A DNA stretch of 45,289 nt from JAVDCA01 sp035293985 (GCA_035293985.1 DATGLS010000019.1:1-45289); one strand, 5' to 3'; counted from the stretch's first letter, positions 33,928 through 42,419 are shown. Notes: a model not told the origin generated them from the sequence alone. Numbers and translations are program-made.

Positions 33928-34451
33928 GTCGGCTCGGTCGCCTTGGCGGTCGCGCCCGCCATGCGACCGATCTCCTCCAGCTTGCGCTGCAGGCTGAGCT
34001 GGTCGAGCGCGCGCAGCGGCAGGGCGGCGAACGCGGCGATGCGCTGATCAAGCATGCGATACGCATCCTTGAAGGCAAGCGCGATCTCGGCCGGCGTGCC
34101 CGCCGCTTCGGCCGGGTCGGGAATGCCCCAATGCGCCGTCATCGGCTGGCCCGGCCACACCGGGCAGGTCTCGCCGGCCGCGTTGTCGCAGACCGTGAAT
34201 ACGAAATCGAGCGCGGGCGCACCTGGCCGGGCGAGCTCGCTCCACGATTTCGAGCGCAAACCCGACGTGTCGTAATCGAGGCCTTGCAACAGCCGCAGCG
34301 TCTCGGGGCTGACCTCGCGCTTGGGCTGGCTGCCGGCGCTGTAGGCGCGGAAGCGTCCCATGCCCACTCTGTTGAGGATCGCCTCGGCGATGATCGAGCG
34401 CGCCGAGTTGCCGGTGCACAGAAAGAGCACATTGTAGGAACGATCCGCCAT
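33924..34451 (-). CDS. arsC: Arsenate reductase, low-molecular-weight phosphatase type
   Basis: A 175-residue enzyme that reduces arsenate to arsenite. The P-loop VLFLCTGNSARSIIAE (about 8-23) contains the nucleophilic Cys and the Arg of the C-x5-R motif; FVFTVCDNAAGETCPVW supplies further Cys and acid residues, and HWGIPDPA is typical of this ArsC type. Start ATG 34451, 8 nt after the arsI stop. The next gene in the operon, an aquaporin, is broken. Confidence 0.93.
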   Translation of the reverse strand: MADRSYNVLFLCTGNSARSIIAEAILNRVGMGRFRAYSAGSQPKREVSPETLRLLQGLDYDTSGLRSKSWSELARPGAPALDFVFTVCDNAAGETCPVWPGQPMTAHWGIPDPAEAAGTPAEIALAFKDAYRMLDQRIAAFAALPLRALDQLSLQRKLEEIGRMAGATAKATEPT

Positions 34452-34459
34452 GGCGCGCC

Positions 34460-34951
34460 TCACGCGGCCGGGCAGCCGCACGATGCCGCCGGCTCCGCGA
34501 CCGCCGCGGCGGGCGCGCAGCACGAGTTCTCACCGGACTTCTCGTGCGCGACACGCGCGACGCGCTCGCCGCTGCCGTCGCCATAGTCGGTGCTCTCGCC
34601 GGTGGTGTGGAACGTCTCCCACGCGATGCCGGCCGGATCGTCGATCCACGACTTCTCCGACCTGGCGTAGCAGCACGCCGTCTGGCCTTGCTCGACGACG
34701 TTGGCGCCGGCCTTGTGCAGGCGGGCGTAGATCTGCTGCAGCTCCTCGCCGCTCTCGGCCTGGATGCCTAGATGGTCGAGGCCGGCCTGCCGCCCGCGCG
34801 TCGAGATCGCGAAATTGACGCGCGGATCGTCGAGCATCCACTTGGCGTAATCGGGCTTGATCACGGCGGGTGCCGCGTCGAACAGCGCCGAGTAGAAGCC
34901 GATGGATTGGTTCAGATCATCCACGGCGACGTGCACGTGAAACCGCTTCAT
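34460..34951 (-). CDS. arsI: ArsI/CadI-type vicinal-oxygen-chelate dioxygenase
   Basis: A 163-residue glyoxalase-fold protein. It has the ArsI signature: metal ligands near the N-terminus (FHVHVAVDDL), H60 (LDHLGIQ) and E112 (WETFHT), and the vicinal pair C93-C94 in TACCYARSEKSW that binds trivalent organoarsenicals. ArsI cleaves the carbon-arsenic bond of methylarsenite. The C-terminus has a Cys-rich tail (CC and CGC) that may help bind arsenic. AAGGAG 6-7 nt upstream supports ATG 34951, which overlaps the end of arsR by 35 nt. CadI-like annotation is the alternative name. Confidence 0.85.
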   Translation of the reverse strand: MKRFHVHVAVDDLNQSIGFYSALFDAAPAVIKPDYAKWMLDDPRVNFAISTRGRQAGLDHLGIQAESGEELQQIYARLHKAGANVVEQGQTACCYARSEKSWIDDPAGIAWETFHTTGESTDYGDGSGERVARVAHEKSGENSCCAPAAAVAEPAASCGCPAA

Positions 34952-35318
34952 GGGTCGCTCCTTTGGCTCGCTTCGCTTCCTTGGGTCTGCACACCGCCGC
35001 CGGCGCACGCATTGCAGACGCGCCCTTGGCAACGGTTCCTTGGCAACAATTCTCGGTGAGGAAGGCGACGAGCCCGTTCATCGTCTCGAACCGAGCCGCG
35101 TAGATCATCGACCGGCCATCGCGCCGCACCGTCGCGAGCCCGGCGATGCGCAGCCGATCGAGGTGGAACGTGAGCGTGTTGGGCGCGAGCCCGAGCCGCT
35201 CGGCCACCTGCCCGGCCGCGAGGCCCTCCGGGCCGGCTTGCACCAGGAGGCGATAGATATCGAGGCGATTGTCCTGCGCGAGCGCCGCCAGGGCGACCAC
35301 GGCATCCGATGTTTCCAT
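34917..35318 (-). CDS. arsR: ArsR family arsenic-responsive repressor
   Basis: A 133-residue winged-helix repressor. LAALAQDNRLDIYRLLVQAG, the recognition helix region GLAPNTLTFHLDRLRIAGL and RRDGRSMIYAARFE are typical of ArsR. The likely arsenite-binding cysteines are C91-C92 (LTENCCQG), with C110 further on, the C-terminal site type of rhizobial ArsR. It heads arsR-arsI-arsC-(aqpS). Its start codon lies inside a near-perfect 12-N8-12 dyad. Confidence 0.93.
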   Translation of the reverse strand: METSDAVVALAALAQDNRLDIYRLLVQAGPEGLAAGQVAERLGLAPNTLTFHLDRLRIAGLATVRRDGRSMIYAARFETMNGLVAFLTENCCQGTVAKGASAMRAPAAVCRPKEAKRAKGATHEAVSRARRRG

Positions 35319-35340
35319 ATTTCGACGAATATAGAAACAT
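35309..35340 (-). promoter_or_regulatory. Candidate ArsR operator
   Basis: ATGTTTCCATAT (35309-35320) and ATATAGAAACAT (35329-35340) are inverted arms that match at 11 of 12 positions, with an 8-nt spacer. The arsR start codon (35318-35316) is within the left arm. AT-rich dyads of this size at the arsR start are what SmtB/ArsR repressors bind. Confidence 0.65.
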
Positions 35341-35511
35341 TAGCCGCGAGTCAAGCCTCGTGATCGATGGCATGTGAGGCGATCACCGGCGCGGCACTCC
35401 GCCGCCCGCCGTTGGAGGGGCGCCCGCGCGGTCACCTCTCACGCGATCGACGCATCTGCTTCAGTGGATAAGCTCGCTCTGCCGGACCAAGCCGCGATGA
35501 TGGTCTTCTCG

Positions 35512-36141
35512 TCAATCGCCGGCGTCTGCTTCAACAGCCGAAGGCGCGCACAGCACCTTTGCCAGCAGCCGCGGCATCATGCGCCCCGACGTTGCGGGTA
35601 AGCCGAGCGCGTGAACGAGGTCGAGCGCGGCGGCGCGTCCTTTGTTCCTCGTCAAGTACCAGCCAATTCGTTCGCAAATGCCGTATGGAATTTCCTCGAG
35701 GCGCTGTCCGGTGACGAAAAATCCATCGCCGACGGAAATCACCGCCTCGTTCATGAACATGCCGAAAACGCCGCGCCGATGCACGATGCGGTCGAACGCG
35801 ATCCGCTTGGGAAGCTTCTTGCACGGCTCGCAATGAAAGGTCAGTCGCAGCAGCGCCTGCCCGATCTGGATCACGGTTCCGGAGGGCAGATCGTACAGAT
35901 GAGCGCAGTCGACCACGATGTTTTCACGCAGATCGCCGGGCGCGAAGCCCAGCTCGGCCGAGGCCGCTCGGGATGTGATCAGCGCCTGGCGAAATGGCGC
36001 GCACGGCACGCCCTCGGCGATGCCCCGCGTGCTGCACGCAATCGATCTCACCGACTGCATCGGTGCATCGTGCCGGCACTTGATGAAGAGTTCGCTGACG
36101 CGCAAGGGCCTGTCCCCGATGGATCGGAGCGCTGGTTGCAC
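35512..36141 (-). CDS. MOSC domain protein
   Basis: A 209-residue protein with a MOSC domain: VSELFIKCRHDAPMQSV at the N-terminus, RQALITSRAASAELGFAPGD, RENIVVD, and LPSGTVIQIGQALLRLTFHCEPCKKL, where HCEPC holds the conserved Cys thought to carry sulfur. The C-terminal 60 residues (ERIGWYLTRNKGRAAALDLV and SGRMMPRLLAKVL) are helical and not part of the core. Role may be sulfur transfer or metal-sulfur handling. The GTG start at 36141 is weakly supported. Confidence 0.8.
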   Translation of the reverse strand: MQPALRSIGDRPLRVSELFIKCRHDAPMQSVRSIACSTRGIAEGVPCAPFRQALITSRAASAELGFAPGDLRENIVVDCAHLYDLPSGTVIQIGQALLRLTFHCEPCKKLPKRIAFDRIVHRRGVFGMFMNEAVISVGDGFFVTGQRLEEIPYGICERIGWYLTRNKGRAAALDLVHALGLPATSGRMMPRLLAKVLCAPSAVEADAGD

Positions 36142-36233
36142 GCGTCATGCGGCTGAAGGTTGTCATAAGCGCGGCGATCGTCGGCCGATGCGTGGCTTCT
36201 GCGTGGCCGCGATATTCGCGCGGCAGGCGTTCA

Positions 36234-36797
36234 TCAATCGGGCGAACGTGTAACCGTGCCGATCGCAGGCTCGCCGGGCAACATCCGGCGCATCACACCG
36301 TCGCGATAGTAGAACAGATGCGCGAGCGCCGCGGCGACGTGCAGCCCGACGACCACGATCAAGGCCCACATGAAGTTCTGGTGCCAACCGTCGAGCGCCT
36401 TCACCAGCGGCCGGCTGCCGGAGGTCAGCATCGGGAATGGCGCGATGAAGAACCACGACGCCTTCCAGCCGTGTGCCGACGCGAACAGCCAGCCGCTCAC
36501 GGTGGTCAGCAGCACCAGCACGTAGAGGAGCCAGTGCACGGCCTCGGAGGTCAGGCGCTGCCACGGCGGCAACGTGCTTTCCGGCGCGACCGGGTGCGTC
36601 AGGCGCCATGCGAAACGCAGCACGATCAGCGCCAGGATCACGGTGCCGATCGACATGTGCCAGGTCATGGCCAGACCGGGCGGCTTGCCATGCAGGTCCG
36701 GCATCAACCAGCCCAACGTGTATTGAACGATGAGGAGCCCGACGATCGACCAATGAAATGCCTTCGCCGTCGTCCCGTATTGCAGCCGCTGTGCCAT
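36234..36797 (-). CDS. Cytochrome b561
   Basis: A 187-residue integral membrane cytochrome with four TM helices. Haem-ligand histidines are visible in KAFHWSIVGLL (helix 1), MTWHMSIGTVIL (helix 2) and GWHQNFMWALIVVVGLHVAAA (helix 4, two His). It shuttles electrons to or from the quinone pool. ATG 36797 has GAGGG 3-7 nt upstream, which excludes the longer frame to 37010. Confidence 0.92.
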   Translation of the reverse strand: MAQRLQYGTTAKAFHWSIVGLLIVQYTLGWLMPDLHGKPPGLAMTWHMSIGTVILALIVLRFAWRLTHPVAPESTLPPWQRLTSEAVHWLLYVLVLLTTVSGWLFASAHGWKASWFFIAPFPMLTSGSRPLVKALDGWHQNFMWALIVVVGLHVAAALAHLFYYRDGVMRRMLPGEPAIGTVTRSPD

Positions 36798-37128
36798 GAT
36801 CCCTCTACGAAGTTGCGGCCGAAAAGTTCCGGCGGAGGGATCGTGCCGCTTGGCGTCGCCGACGAGAGCAAACGGCACGGTCTTGTGGCCGGTCGAATGG
36901 TCGGAGGAATGAGCAGCGCGCCCAGTGGAAACGTGCGACCGTCCCGTGCGAGAATCACCGGGCGTCGTTGGGGTGAGCGGAAGTGAAACGCGGGGCCTCA
37001 ATTGATGCAATGGCCTTGGATGTCGCGGAGTTCACCCTCGGGCTTGCCTAAGCAAGACCCGAGGGGCTCGATCCCGGCTATGGCTGTGTGCGACTTGCTA
37101 CGGCATTCCCACAAGCGGAAAAATATCC
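36798..37128. other. Divergent spacer with a REP-like hairpin
   Basis: Within these 331 bp, CCCTCGGGCTTGC (37035-37047) and GCAAGACCCGAGGG (37052-37065) pair with one bulged base around a CTAA loop. The sequence is of the GGGCTTGACCCGAGGG type I know as a dispersed repeat in Bradyrhizobium relatives. No other feature is visible between cytochrome b561 and the DUF606 gene. Confidence 0.5.
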
Positions 37129-37575
37129 ATGAACAGCCTCGTTTTGCCCGCCATCCTCACCGTCGCGGGCGGCATCTGCGTCCTCGTGCAACAGGCGCTG
37201 AATGCAAATCTCCGCGGCGCGCTGGGCTCGTCGGCCTGGTCCGGCGTCACGAGCTACGTCGTCGGTACGCTCGCGATGGCGTGTCTCGTTGCGGTGCTGC
37301 GCGATCCGGTTCCAGCCGCCGCCACGATCGGGCGCGTCCCGTGGTGGGCGTGGAGCGGCGGAATATTCGGCGCGATCTTCATCGCGCTTTCGATCGTCAC
37401 GATTCCGAAATTGGGCGGAGCGGCCTACCTCGCGCTCCTGGTGACAGGGCAAATGATCGCCGCCCTCGCGTTCGACCAGTTCGGCCTGCTCGGCATCCCG
37501 CAACGGCCGATCGATCTCTCCCGCCTGCTTGGCGTCGCACTGCTCATCGGCGCCGTCGTCCTCATCCGCCGCTGA
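37129..37575 (+). CDS. DMT transporter of the YdcZ/DUF606 family (copy 1)
   Basis: A 148-residue membrane protein with five hydrophobic helices. VLVQQALNANLRGALGS near the N-terminus and GGIFGAIFIALSIVTIPKLG followed by LLVTGQMIAALAFDQFG are typical of DUF606. Substrate unknown. A second copy of equal length lies 0.5 kb away in the opposite orientation, and a small zinc-ribbon ORF lies between them. Confidence 0.9.
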   Translation: MNSLVLPAILTVAGGICVLVQQALNANLRGALGSSAWSGVTSYVVGTLAMACLVAVLRDPVPAAATIGRVPWWAWSGGIFGAIFIALSIVTIPKLGGAAYLALLVTGQMIAALAFDQFGLLGIPQRPIDLSRLLGVALLIGAVVLIRR

Positions 37576-37713
37576 ATGCAGTCGTCCTGTTGCGCGATCT
37601 TCGGTCCGTTCTTCGCTTGCTCGAAAGATTTGATGTCGTGTGTCCGAAAGTGGACTGACGCCGTTCCGCGAATCGCCGTACGTCCTCGGCGCCAGCGAGC
37701 ACACGGGTTCCCC

Positions 37714-37920
37714 ATGGACGGCGAACGGCGCGGCGATCGAGAGGCGCAACGCTCATGCCAGCGGTGCAGTCGCCCGACGAAGCTGCTGACCATCCTTCCC
37801 AAGACCACGCAAAATCCGACATTCTGGATCTACGGATGTTCGTCGTGCGGGTTCGTCGAGTGGCTTTCCGAGGGTGAGCGGCCCGCGTATCTGGGCAGGC
37901 TTCCATTTGCGGCGCGCTGA
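37714..37920 (+). CDS. Small zinc-ribbon-like protein
   Basis: A 68-residue protein with two CxxC knuckles: CQRC near residue 16 and CSSC near residue 42, separated by a TKLLTILP/NPTFWIYG strand pair. This is the layout of a short zinc ribbon seen in many uncharacterised rhizobial proteins. The upstream part of the frame from 37576 has no family likeness, so ATG 37714 is preferred, without a strong ribosome-binding site. Confidence 0.55.
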   Translation: MDGERRGDREAQRSCQRCSRPTKLLTILPKTTQNPTFWIYGCSSCGFVEWLSEGERPAYLGRLPFAAR

Positions 37921-38028
37921 CCTGCTGCGGGCCGCCGACCGTGGCGGCATCATCTCCTTGCATATTCCGGCGACCATCAGTGTGACGACGTCAGCGCGCC
38001 GACGTGAGCCGTTCGAGATGCGATGCCT

Positions 38029-38475
38029 TCACAGCCGGATCAGGATGGCGCCCAGCATGAGGAGCACGGCGCCCGCCAATCGGGCAGGGGATGCCTGATG
38101 GACATTCAGGCCCAACACACCGAAATGATCGAACGCGAGGGAGCCGATCATCTGGCCGGCGACGATCAGAGCGATGACGGTTGCGGCGCCGAGTCGCGGC
38201 AGGAGGAAGATCGAGACTGCGATGTAGACCGCCCCGAACACGCCGCCCATCCACGAAAGCCAAGTGCTGCGCGAGATCATGCCGACGGTCGGCAGCGCCT
38301 CCCGCATCACAAGCGCCGCCACCAGCATCACGATCGTTCCGCCGAGATAGCTTGCGAACCCAGCCCACCAGGCGGAGCCGATCTCGGCGCGAAGGTTCGC
38401 ATTGACCGCCTGCTGCGCCACAAAGCTTATTCCGGCACATAGCGCCAATGCGTAGGCCGATAAAATGGAAAACAT
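38029..38475 (-). CDS. DMT transporter of the YdcZ/DUF606 family (copy 2)
   Basis: A 148-residue membrane protein, the same length as copy 1 and aligned with it throughout: VAQQAVNANLRAEIGSAWW, GGVFGAVYIAVSIFLLPRLG, VAGQMIGSLAFDHFGVLG and a C-terminal GAILIRL. GGGGAGA about 8 nt upstream supports ATG 38475. The two copies are convergent and differ enough to be old paralogues. Confidence 0.9.
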   Translation of the reverse strand: MFSILSAYALALCAGISFVAQQAVNANLRAEIGSAWWAGFASYLGGTIVMLVAALVMREALPTVGMISRSTWLSWMGGVFGAVYIAVSIFLLPRLGAATVIALIVAGQMIGSLAFDHFGVLGLNVHQASPARLAGAVLLMLGAILIRL

Positions 38476-38596
38476 CTGCTTGTCTCCCCTGCCGGAGCAG
38501 GCATCAAAGCAGATGCCACGCGGCGCGAACAGGACATCGCGGTCGCGATGGCGACCGAGCAAAGCCGGATGACCCGGTCGCGATGCAGCCCCGCAC

Positions 38597-39349
38597 TTAC
38601 CGCCCGATCAGCATCCATGCGCCGCCGGCCAGCAGCAGCGCCGCCAGGATGTAGCGCAATACGCTCGGCGCAAGATGCCTCACGCCGAGCCAGGAGCCGA
38701 GCGCGGCGCCGACGGCGACCGCCGCGAGCCACCACGGCAACTCGCCAGGCAGCTTCGGCGACGTGCCCCACACGCCGGCGAGCGCGGCGGCGGAGTTGAG
38801 CAAGTTGAACAGGGCCGAGAGGCCCGCGGTGTGGCGCATGTCGAGCCAGCGCAGCCACAGAACAAGCGGCGCGACGAAGATGCCGCCGCCGATGCCGGTG
38901 ACGCCGGCGACGAAGCCGATCGCCGCGCCGGCAACGAGCGACGCAAGCAGCGGCGGCGCCACCGCCGGCTGACCGGTCGCCCGCGCCGATCGCGCCAGTC
39001 GCGCCATCTGCCAGGCCGCGACGATCAGCAGCGCGCCGACGACGGGCTTGTAGATGTGCGCGGGCAAGTGCGTCGCGCCGCCAAGTATCGAGAACGGCAA
39101 TCCGAGCAGGATGAACGGATAGGTCGCGCGCCAGGTCAGGTGGCCGGCTCGAGCGAAGCGCGCCGTGCCGATCGCGGCGACCAGGGTGTTGAGCGCGAGC
39201 GCCGCCGGCCGGATGACATCGGGCGCAAAGCCGGCGAGGCCCATCGCGGCGATATACCCGGTGGCGCCCGCCTGCCCCACCGCCGCATAGGCAGCGGCGA
39301 TGAACGCGAGCACCAGCGGGAATAAGGTGTGTTGCAGCGTCAGCTCCAC
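38597..39349 (-). CDS. TauE/SafE (TSUP) family membrane exporter
   Basis: A 250-residue membrane protein with about eight TM helices in two halves; GQAGATGYIAAMGLAG near the N-terminus and GFVAGVTGIGGGIFVAPLVL in the second half are the paired TSUP motifs. The family exports sulfite, sulfoacetate or related anions. The GTG start at 39349 is 10 nt after the tupA stop, so it is the third gene of a tupB-tupA-tauE unit. Confidence 0.9.
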   Translation of the reverse strand: MELTLQHTLFPLVLAFIAAAYAAVGQAGATGYIAAMGLAGFAPDVIRPAALALNTLVAAIGTARFARAGHLTWRATYPFILLGLPFSILGGATHLPAHIYKPVVGALLIVAAWQMARLARSARATGQPAVAPPLLASLVAGAAIGFVAGVTGIGGGIFVAPLVLWLRWLDMRHTAGLSALFNLLNSAAALAGVWGTSPKLPGELPWWLAAVAVGAALGSWLGVRHLAPSVLRYILAALLLAGGAWMLIGR

Positions 39350-39359
39350 ACGGGCGCCG

Positions 39360-40205
39360 TCAGGCGTTCGGGTCGTCGGCGTTCGGATAGAACAGCTGCT
39401 GGCCGTTGATCCTGTAATCCGCGATCGCGCGCTGGCCCTCCGGCGAGATCAGCCAGTCGATGAATTGCTGGCCGAGATCCTGCTTTACATCCGGATGCTT
39501 CGCCGGGTTCACAAGCATGACGCCATACTGGTTGAACAGGCGCTTGTCGCCCTCGACCAGGATCGCGAGATCGCCGCGGTTCTTGAACGCGAGCCAGGTG
39601 CCGCGGTCGGACAATACATAGGCGTTCGATGCCGACGCCATGTTCAACGCCGCGCCCATGCCCTGCCCGATCGCCTTGTACCAGCGGCCTTTGTCGTGAT
39701 CGATGTCGATGCCGGCGACCTTCCACAGCGCGAGCTCGGCGATGTTCGTCCCGGAACGGTCGCCGCGCGAGATGAACGGCATCGCCTTGGCCTTGAGCGT
39801 CTTCAGCGCGGGGACGATCTCGTTGCCCTTGACCCCCGCTGGATCGCCCTTCGGACCGATCAGGACGAAGTCGTTGTACATCACCGGATAGCGCTTCACG
39901 CCCTGGCCCTCGGCGAGAAACTTCATCTCGGCGGATTTGGCGTGGACGAACACCACGTCGGCGTCGCCGCGCCGCGCCGTGTCGAGCGCTTGGCCGGTCC
40001 CTTGCGCCAGCACTTTGACCGTAATGCCGAGCCTCTGCTTGACGATCGGCAACAGGTAGCCGAACAGGCCGGAGTCCTGCGTCGACGTCGTCGAGGCGAC
40101 GACGATCGATTTGTCCTGCCCCTGGGCCGCGGTCTGCACGCACAACAGCAGCGCGGCCGCGATCAGGCCGCCGATCGCCGGCATTTTCATCGACCGTCGG
40201 AACAT
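39360..40205 (-). CDS. tupA: Tungstate ABC transporter binding protein
   Basis: A 281-residue periplasmic protein with a signal peptide (residues 1-29, ending AAQGQ). VVASTTSTQDSGLFGYLLP and VKVLAQGTGQALDTARRGDAD are the oxyanion-binding elements of TupA/WtpA-type proteins; FISRGDRSGTNIAELALW and DRGTWLAF complete the pattern. It hands tungstate (or molybdate) to TupB. No ATPase gene is adjacent. Confidence 0.9.
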   Translation of the reverse strand: MFRRSMKMPAIGGLIAAALLLCVQTAAQGQDKSIVVASTTSTQDSGLFGYLLPIVKQRLGITVKVLAQGTGQALDTARRGDADVVFVHAKSAEMKFLAEGQGVKRYPVMYNDFVLIGPKGDPAGVKGNEIVPALKTLKAKAMPFISRGDRSGTNIAELALWKVAGIDIDHDKGRWYKAIGQGMGAALNMASASNAYVLSDRGTWLAFKNRGDLAILVEGDKRLFNQYGVMLVNPAKHPDVKQDLGQQFIDWLISPEGQRAIADYRINGQQLFYPNADDPNA

Positions 40206-40250
40206 TGGGCTGTCTCCTGCGAAAGGCTCCGCCCAGCCTTTGCGCTCCCG

Positions 40251-40949
40251 TCAGCGGATGGTCAAGGCGCGCCCGACCAACAGCGTCAATCCGCTCACCA
40301 GCATCGATAGAATGATCAGAATGATCCCGAGCGCGAGCGCGAAGCTGAGGTCGCCCTTGCTCGTCTCCAGCGCGATGGCGGTCGTCATGGTGCGGGTATA
40401 GCCGCGGATATTGCCGCCGACGATCAGGATGGCGCCGACCTCGGCAATCGCGCGGCCGAAGGCCGCCAAGAACGCGGTGAGCAGCCCGTCGCGGCCGATC
40501 GACATGATCGGCACCATCGCGCGCAGGCGCGAGGCGCCGTCGACCTGGAGCGCGCCGCCGTAGTCGGCCCAGACATCGACCATCATGCGGTGCACCAGCG
40601 CGACCATAATCGGGGTTCCCAGCAGCGCCTGGGCAATCACCATCGCGGTGGGCGTGAACAGGATGCCGAACGATCCGAGCGGGCCCGAGCGCGACAGCAG
40701 CAGATAGACCGCGAGCCCGACCACCACCGGCGGCAGCCCGAGCAGCGCGTTGGCGATCACGATCAACGCGCCGCGGCCGCGAAAGCGGTAGACCGCGAGC
40801 GCGGTGCCGAGCGGCGCGCCGACCACAAACGCGCAAACGCTCGCCGTCAGGCTGACGCCGAGCGACAGCAGCACGATCGCGCGCAGCTCGGCATCGAGGC
40901 CGACGATGAGATGCGCCGCCGTGCGCGCGGCTTCGGTGAAATCGCCCAT
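40251..40949 (-). CDS. tupB: Tungstate ABC transporter permease
   Basis: A 232-residue permease with five or six TM helices and the EAA-type loop ALQVDGASRLRAMVPIMS that would contact an ATPase. FLAAFGRAIAEVGAILIVGGNI is typical of TupB/ModB permeases. It is the first gene of the operon, 45 nt before tupA. The expected ATPase TupC is not in the window on either side. Confidence 0.9.
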   Translation of the reverse strand: MGDFTEAARTAAHLIVGLDAELRAIVLLSLGVSLTASVCAFVVGAPLGTALAVYRFRGRGALIVIANALLGLPPVVVGLAVYLLLSRSGPLGSFGILFTPTAMVIAQALLGTPIMVALVHRMMVDVWADYGGALQVDGASRLRAMVPIMSIGRDGLLTAFLAAFGRAIAEVGAILIVGGNIRGYTRTMTTAIALETSKGDLSFALALGIILIILSMLVSGLTLLVGRALTIR

Positions 40950-40981
40950 GCGCCTATTATTACGATATCACGCGCCCGCGC

Positions 40982-41060
40982 GTAGCCCGGATGGAGGTGC
41001 CGATCGATCGGCGCGAAGCGCCGCCCGATGGCAGGCTCCGCGCCGCAATCCGGGAGTTGC
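40982..41060. repeat. GTAGCCCGGATGG-type repeat between divergent genes
   Basis: GTAGCCCGGATGGAGGTGCC at the left and CGCAATCCGGGAG at the right frame an inner GGCGCGAAGCGCC hairpin. It lies in the 40950-41199 spacer between tupB and the outer-membrane gene. Beyond it, up to 41199, I see no further motif. Confidence 0.55.
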
Positions 41061-41199
41061 CTCCGCCGCATTCCGTTTCGCCCCATGCGGGCTCCTCACG
41101 ACGGCAATTCGGCACGAACGCCGTATCGATCACGCAAAAAATCGTGGATAGTTGCCTGGTGAGGCGGTCGGACCGCATCCCATAGGTTGACCCTTGCGC

Positions 41200-42105
41200 A
41201 TGCAACGAGGCTCGGCAGCGAAAGCGACGACACCGCTCGCGTTGGCCCTCCTTTGGCTCCTTGCGTCGCCCCTCCTCGCTGCGCATGCGCAGGAGCCGAC
41301 GCGCAGAGGCGAGGCGGACGTCGACACCCAGTTCATCTTCGGCTTCACGAGTGGCGCCGACGTCGGCGAGGCGGGCGAGCGAGAGCTCGAGCAGCAATCG
41401 ATCGCCCAATGGGGCAAGCGCACCGGCTCCTATGCGGCGCTTGACGGGCAGTTGCGCTACGAGACCAGCCCCGTTCAAAACTTCCGGTTCGAGATCGGCG
41501 TTCCGCTCGCGATCCACGACGTTGCGGGCGTGAGCGGGCTCGACGACCGGCGGGCCGCCGCTTTCAAAGGGCTGGTCGCCGAATTCGGTTACAGGCTGCT
41601 CGATCGGGCGCATGCGCCCTTTGCGCTCACGCTTCGCGCCGAGCCCCACTGGAGCCGGGTCGACGACACGAGCGGCGCGCCCGTTGACGGATACGGCAGC
41701 GACTTCTCGCTTGCGATCGACCGCGAGCTGAGCCCGGGCCGGGTGTTTGGTGCGCTGAATCTCGTTTATGCGCCGGAGCTGATCCACGCGCGGACCAGCG
41801 GGACGTGGCAGCGTGACGCCACGCTCGGGCTGTCGGCGTCGGTGACGAGACGGATTGCGCCCGGGTTCTTCGTCGGTGCGGAGGCGCAATACCTGCGCAA
41901 ATATGATGCCCTCGGTCTGGACGCGTTCGCCGGCGAGGCCATGTTCCTCGGGCCGACGTTTTTCGTTCGCGTTGCAAAGGGCTTGGCGGTGTCCGGAGCC
42001 TGGGCCGTCCAGACCGCCGGGCATGCGGCCGGCGTGCCGGGCACGCTCGATCTCGCGAACTTCACCCGCCATCAGGCGACGTTGCGCGTCGAGTACAATT
42101 TCTGA
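41200..42105 (+). CDS. Putative outer-membrane beta-barrel protein
   Basis: A 301-residue exported protein with a signal peptide (PLALALLWLLASPLLAAHAQ). The mature part alternates polar and hydrophobic residues in strand-like blocks (QLRYETSPVQNFRFEIGVPL, FSLAIDRELSPGRVFGALNLVY) and ends in RVEYNF with the C-terminal Phe used by the barrel-assembly machinery. No named family recognised. The TTG at 41194 is an equally possible start. A link to the divergent tungstate operon is unproven. Confidence 0.75.
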   Translation: MQRGSAAKATTPLALALLWLLASPLLAAHAQEPTRRGEADVDTQFIFGFTSGADVGEAGERELEQQSIAQWGKRTGSYAALDGQLRYETSPVQNFRFEIGVPLAIHDVAGVSGLDDRRAAAFKGLVAEFGYRLLDRAHAPFALTLRAEPHWSRVDDTSGAPVDGYGSDFSLAIDRELSPGRVFGALNLVYAPELIHARTSGTWQRDATLGLSASVTRRIAPGFFVGAEAQYLRKYDALGLDAFAGEAMFLGPTFFVRVAKGLAVSGAWAVQTAGHAAGVPGTLDLANFTRHQATLRVEYNF

Positions 42106-42141
42106 CCCGCGATCTGGCGCAAGAGCGTCGATCAAACCGAT

Positions 42142-42350
42142 TCAAGGGCGGTCCGCCTCGGCATGCTCCTCCTTGGCCGCTGCGAACACCTCGCGCGCGG
42201 CATCCAGATTGATCGCGAAGATGGCGAGACCCACGATCAGGTCGGGCCATGCCGTGCGCCAGGCAAACGCCGTGACGGCGCCGGCGCCGATGACTGCGAT
42301 GTTGGCCGTGAGGTCATTGCGCGCCGACAGAAAGGCTGCGCGCGTCGCCG
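42142..42350 (-). pseudogene. Cation transporter (CDF-like) remnant, C-terminal part
   Basis: About 68 residues match the end of cation-efflux family proteins: FLSARNDLTANIAVIGAGAV, WPDLIVGLAIFAINLDAA, then a short charged tail. The N-terminal two thirds with the metal site are missing; the frame upstream to 42690 is antisense to another remnant and is not coding. It abuts the 3' fragment of a different gene on the plus strand. Confidence 0.65.
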
Positions 42351-42419
42351 CCAGCAGGATGCCGACGAACGCGCGTCGTCGCGCCGACCAGTCAAGCACG
42401 ATCAGGATCGGAAGATTGA

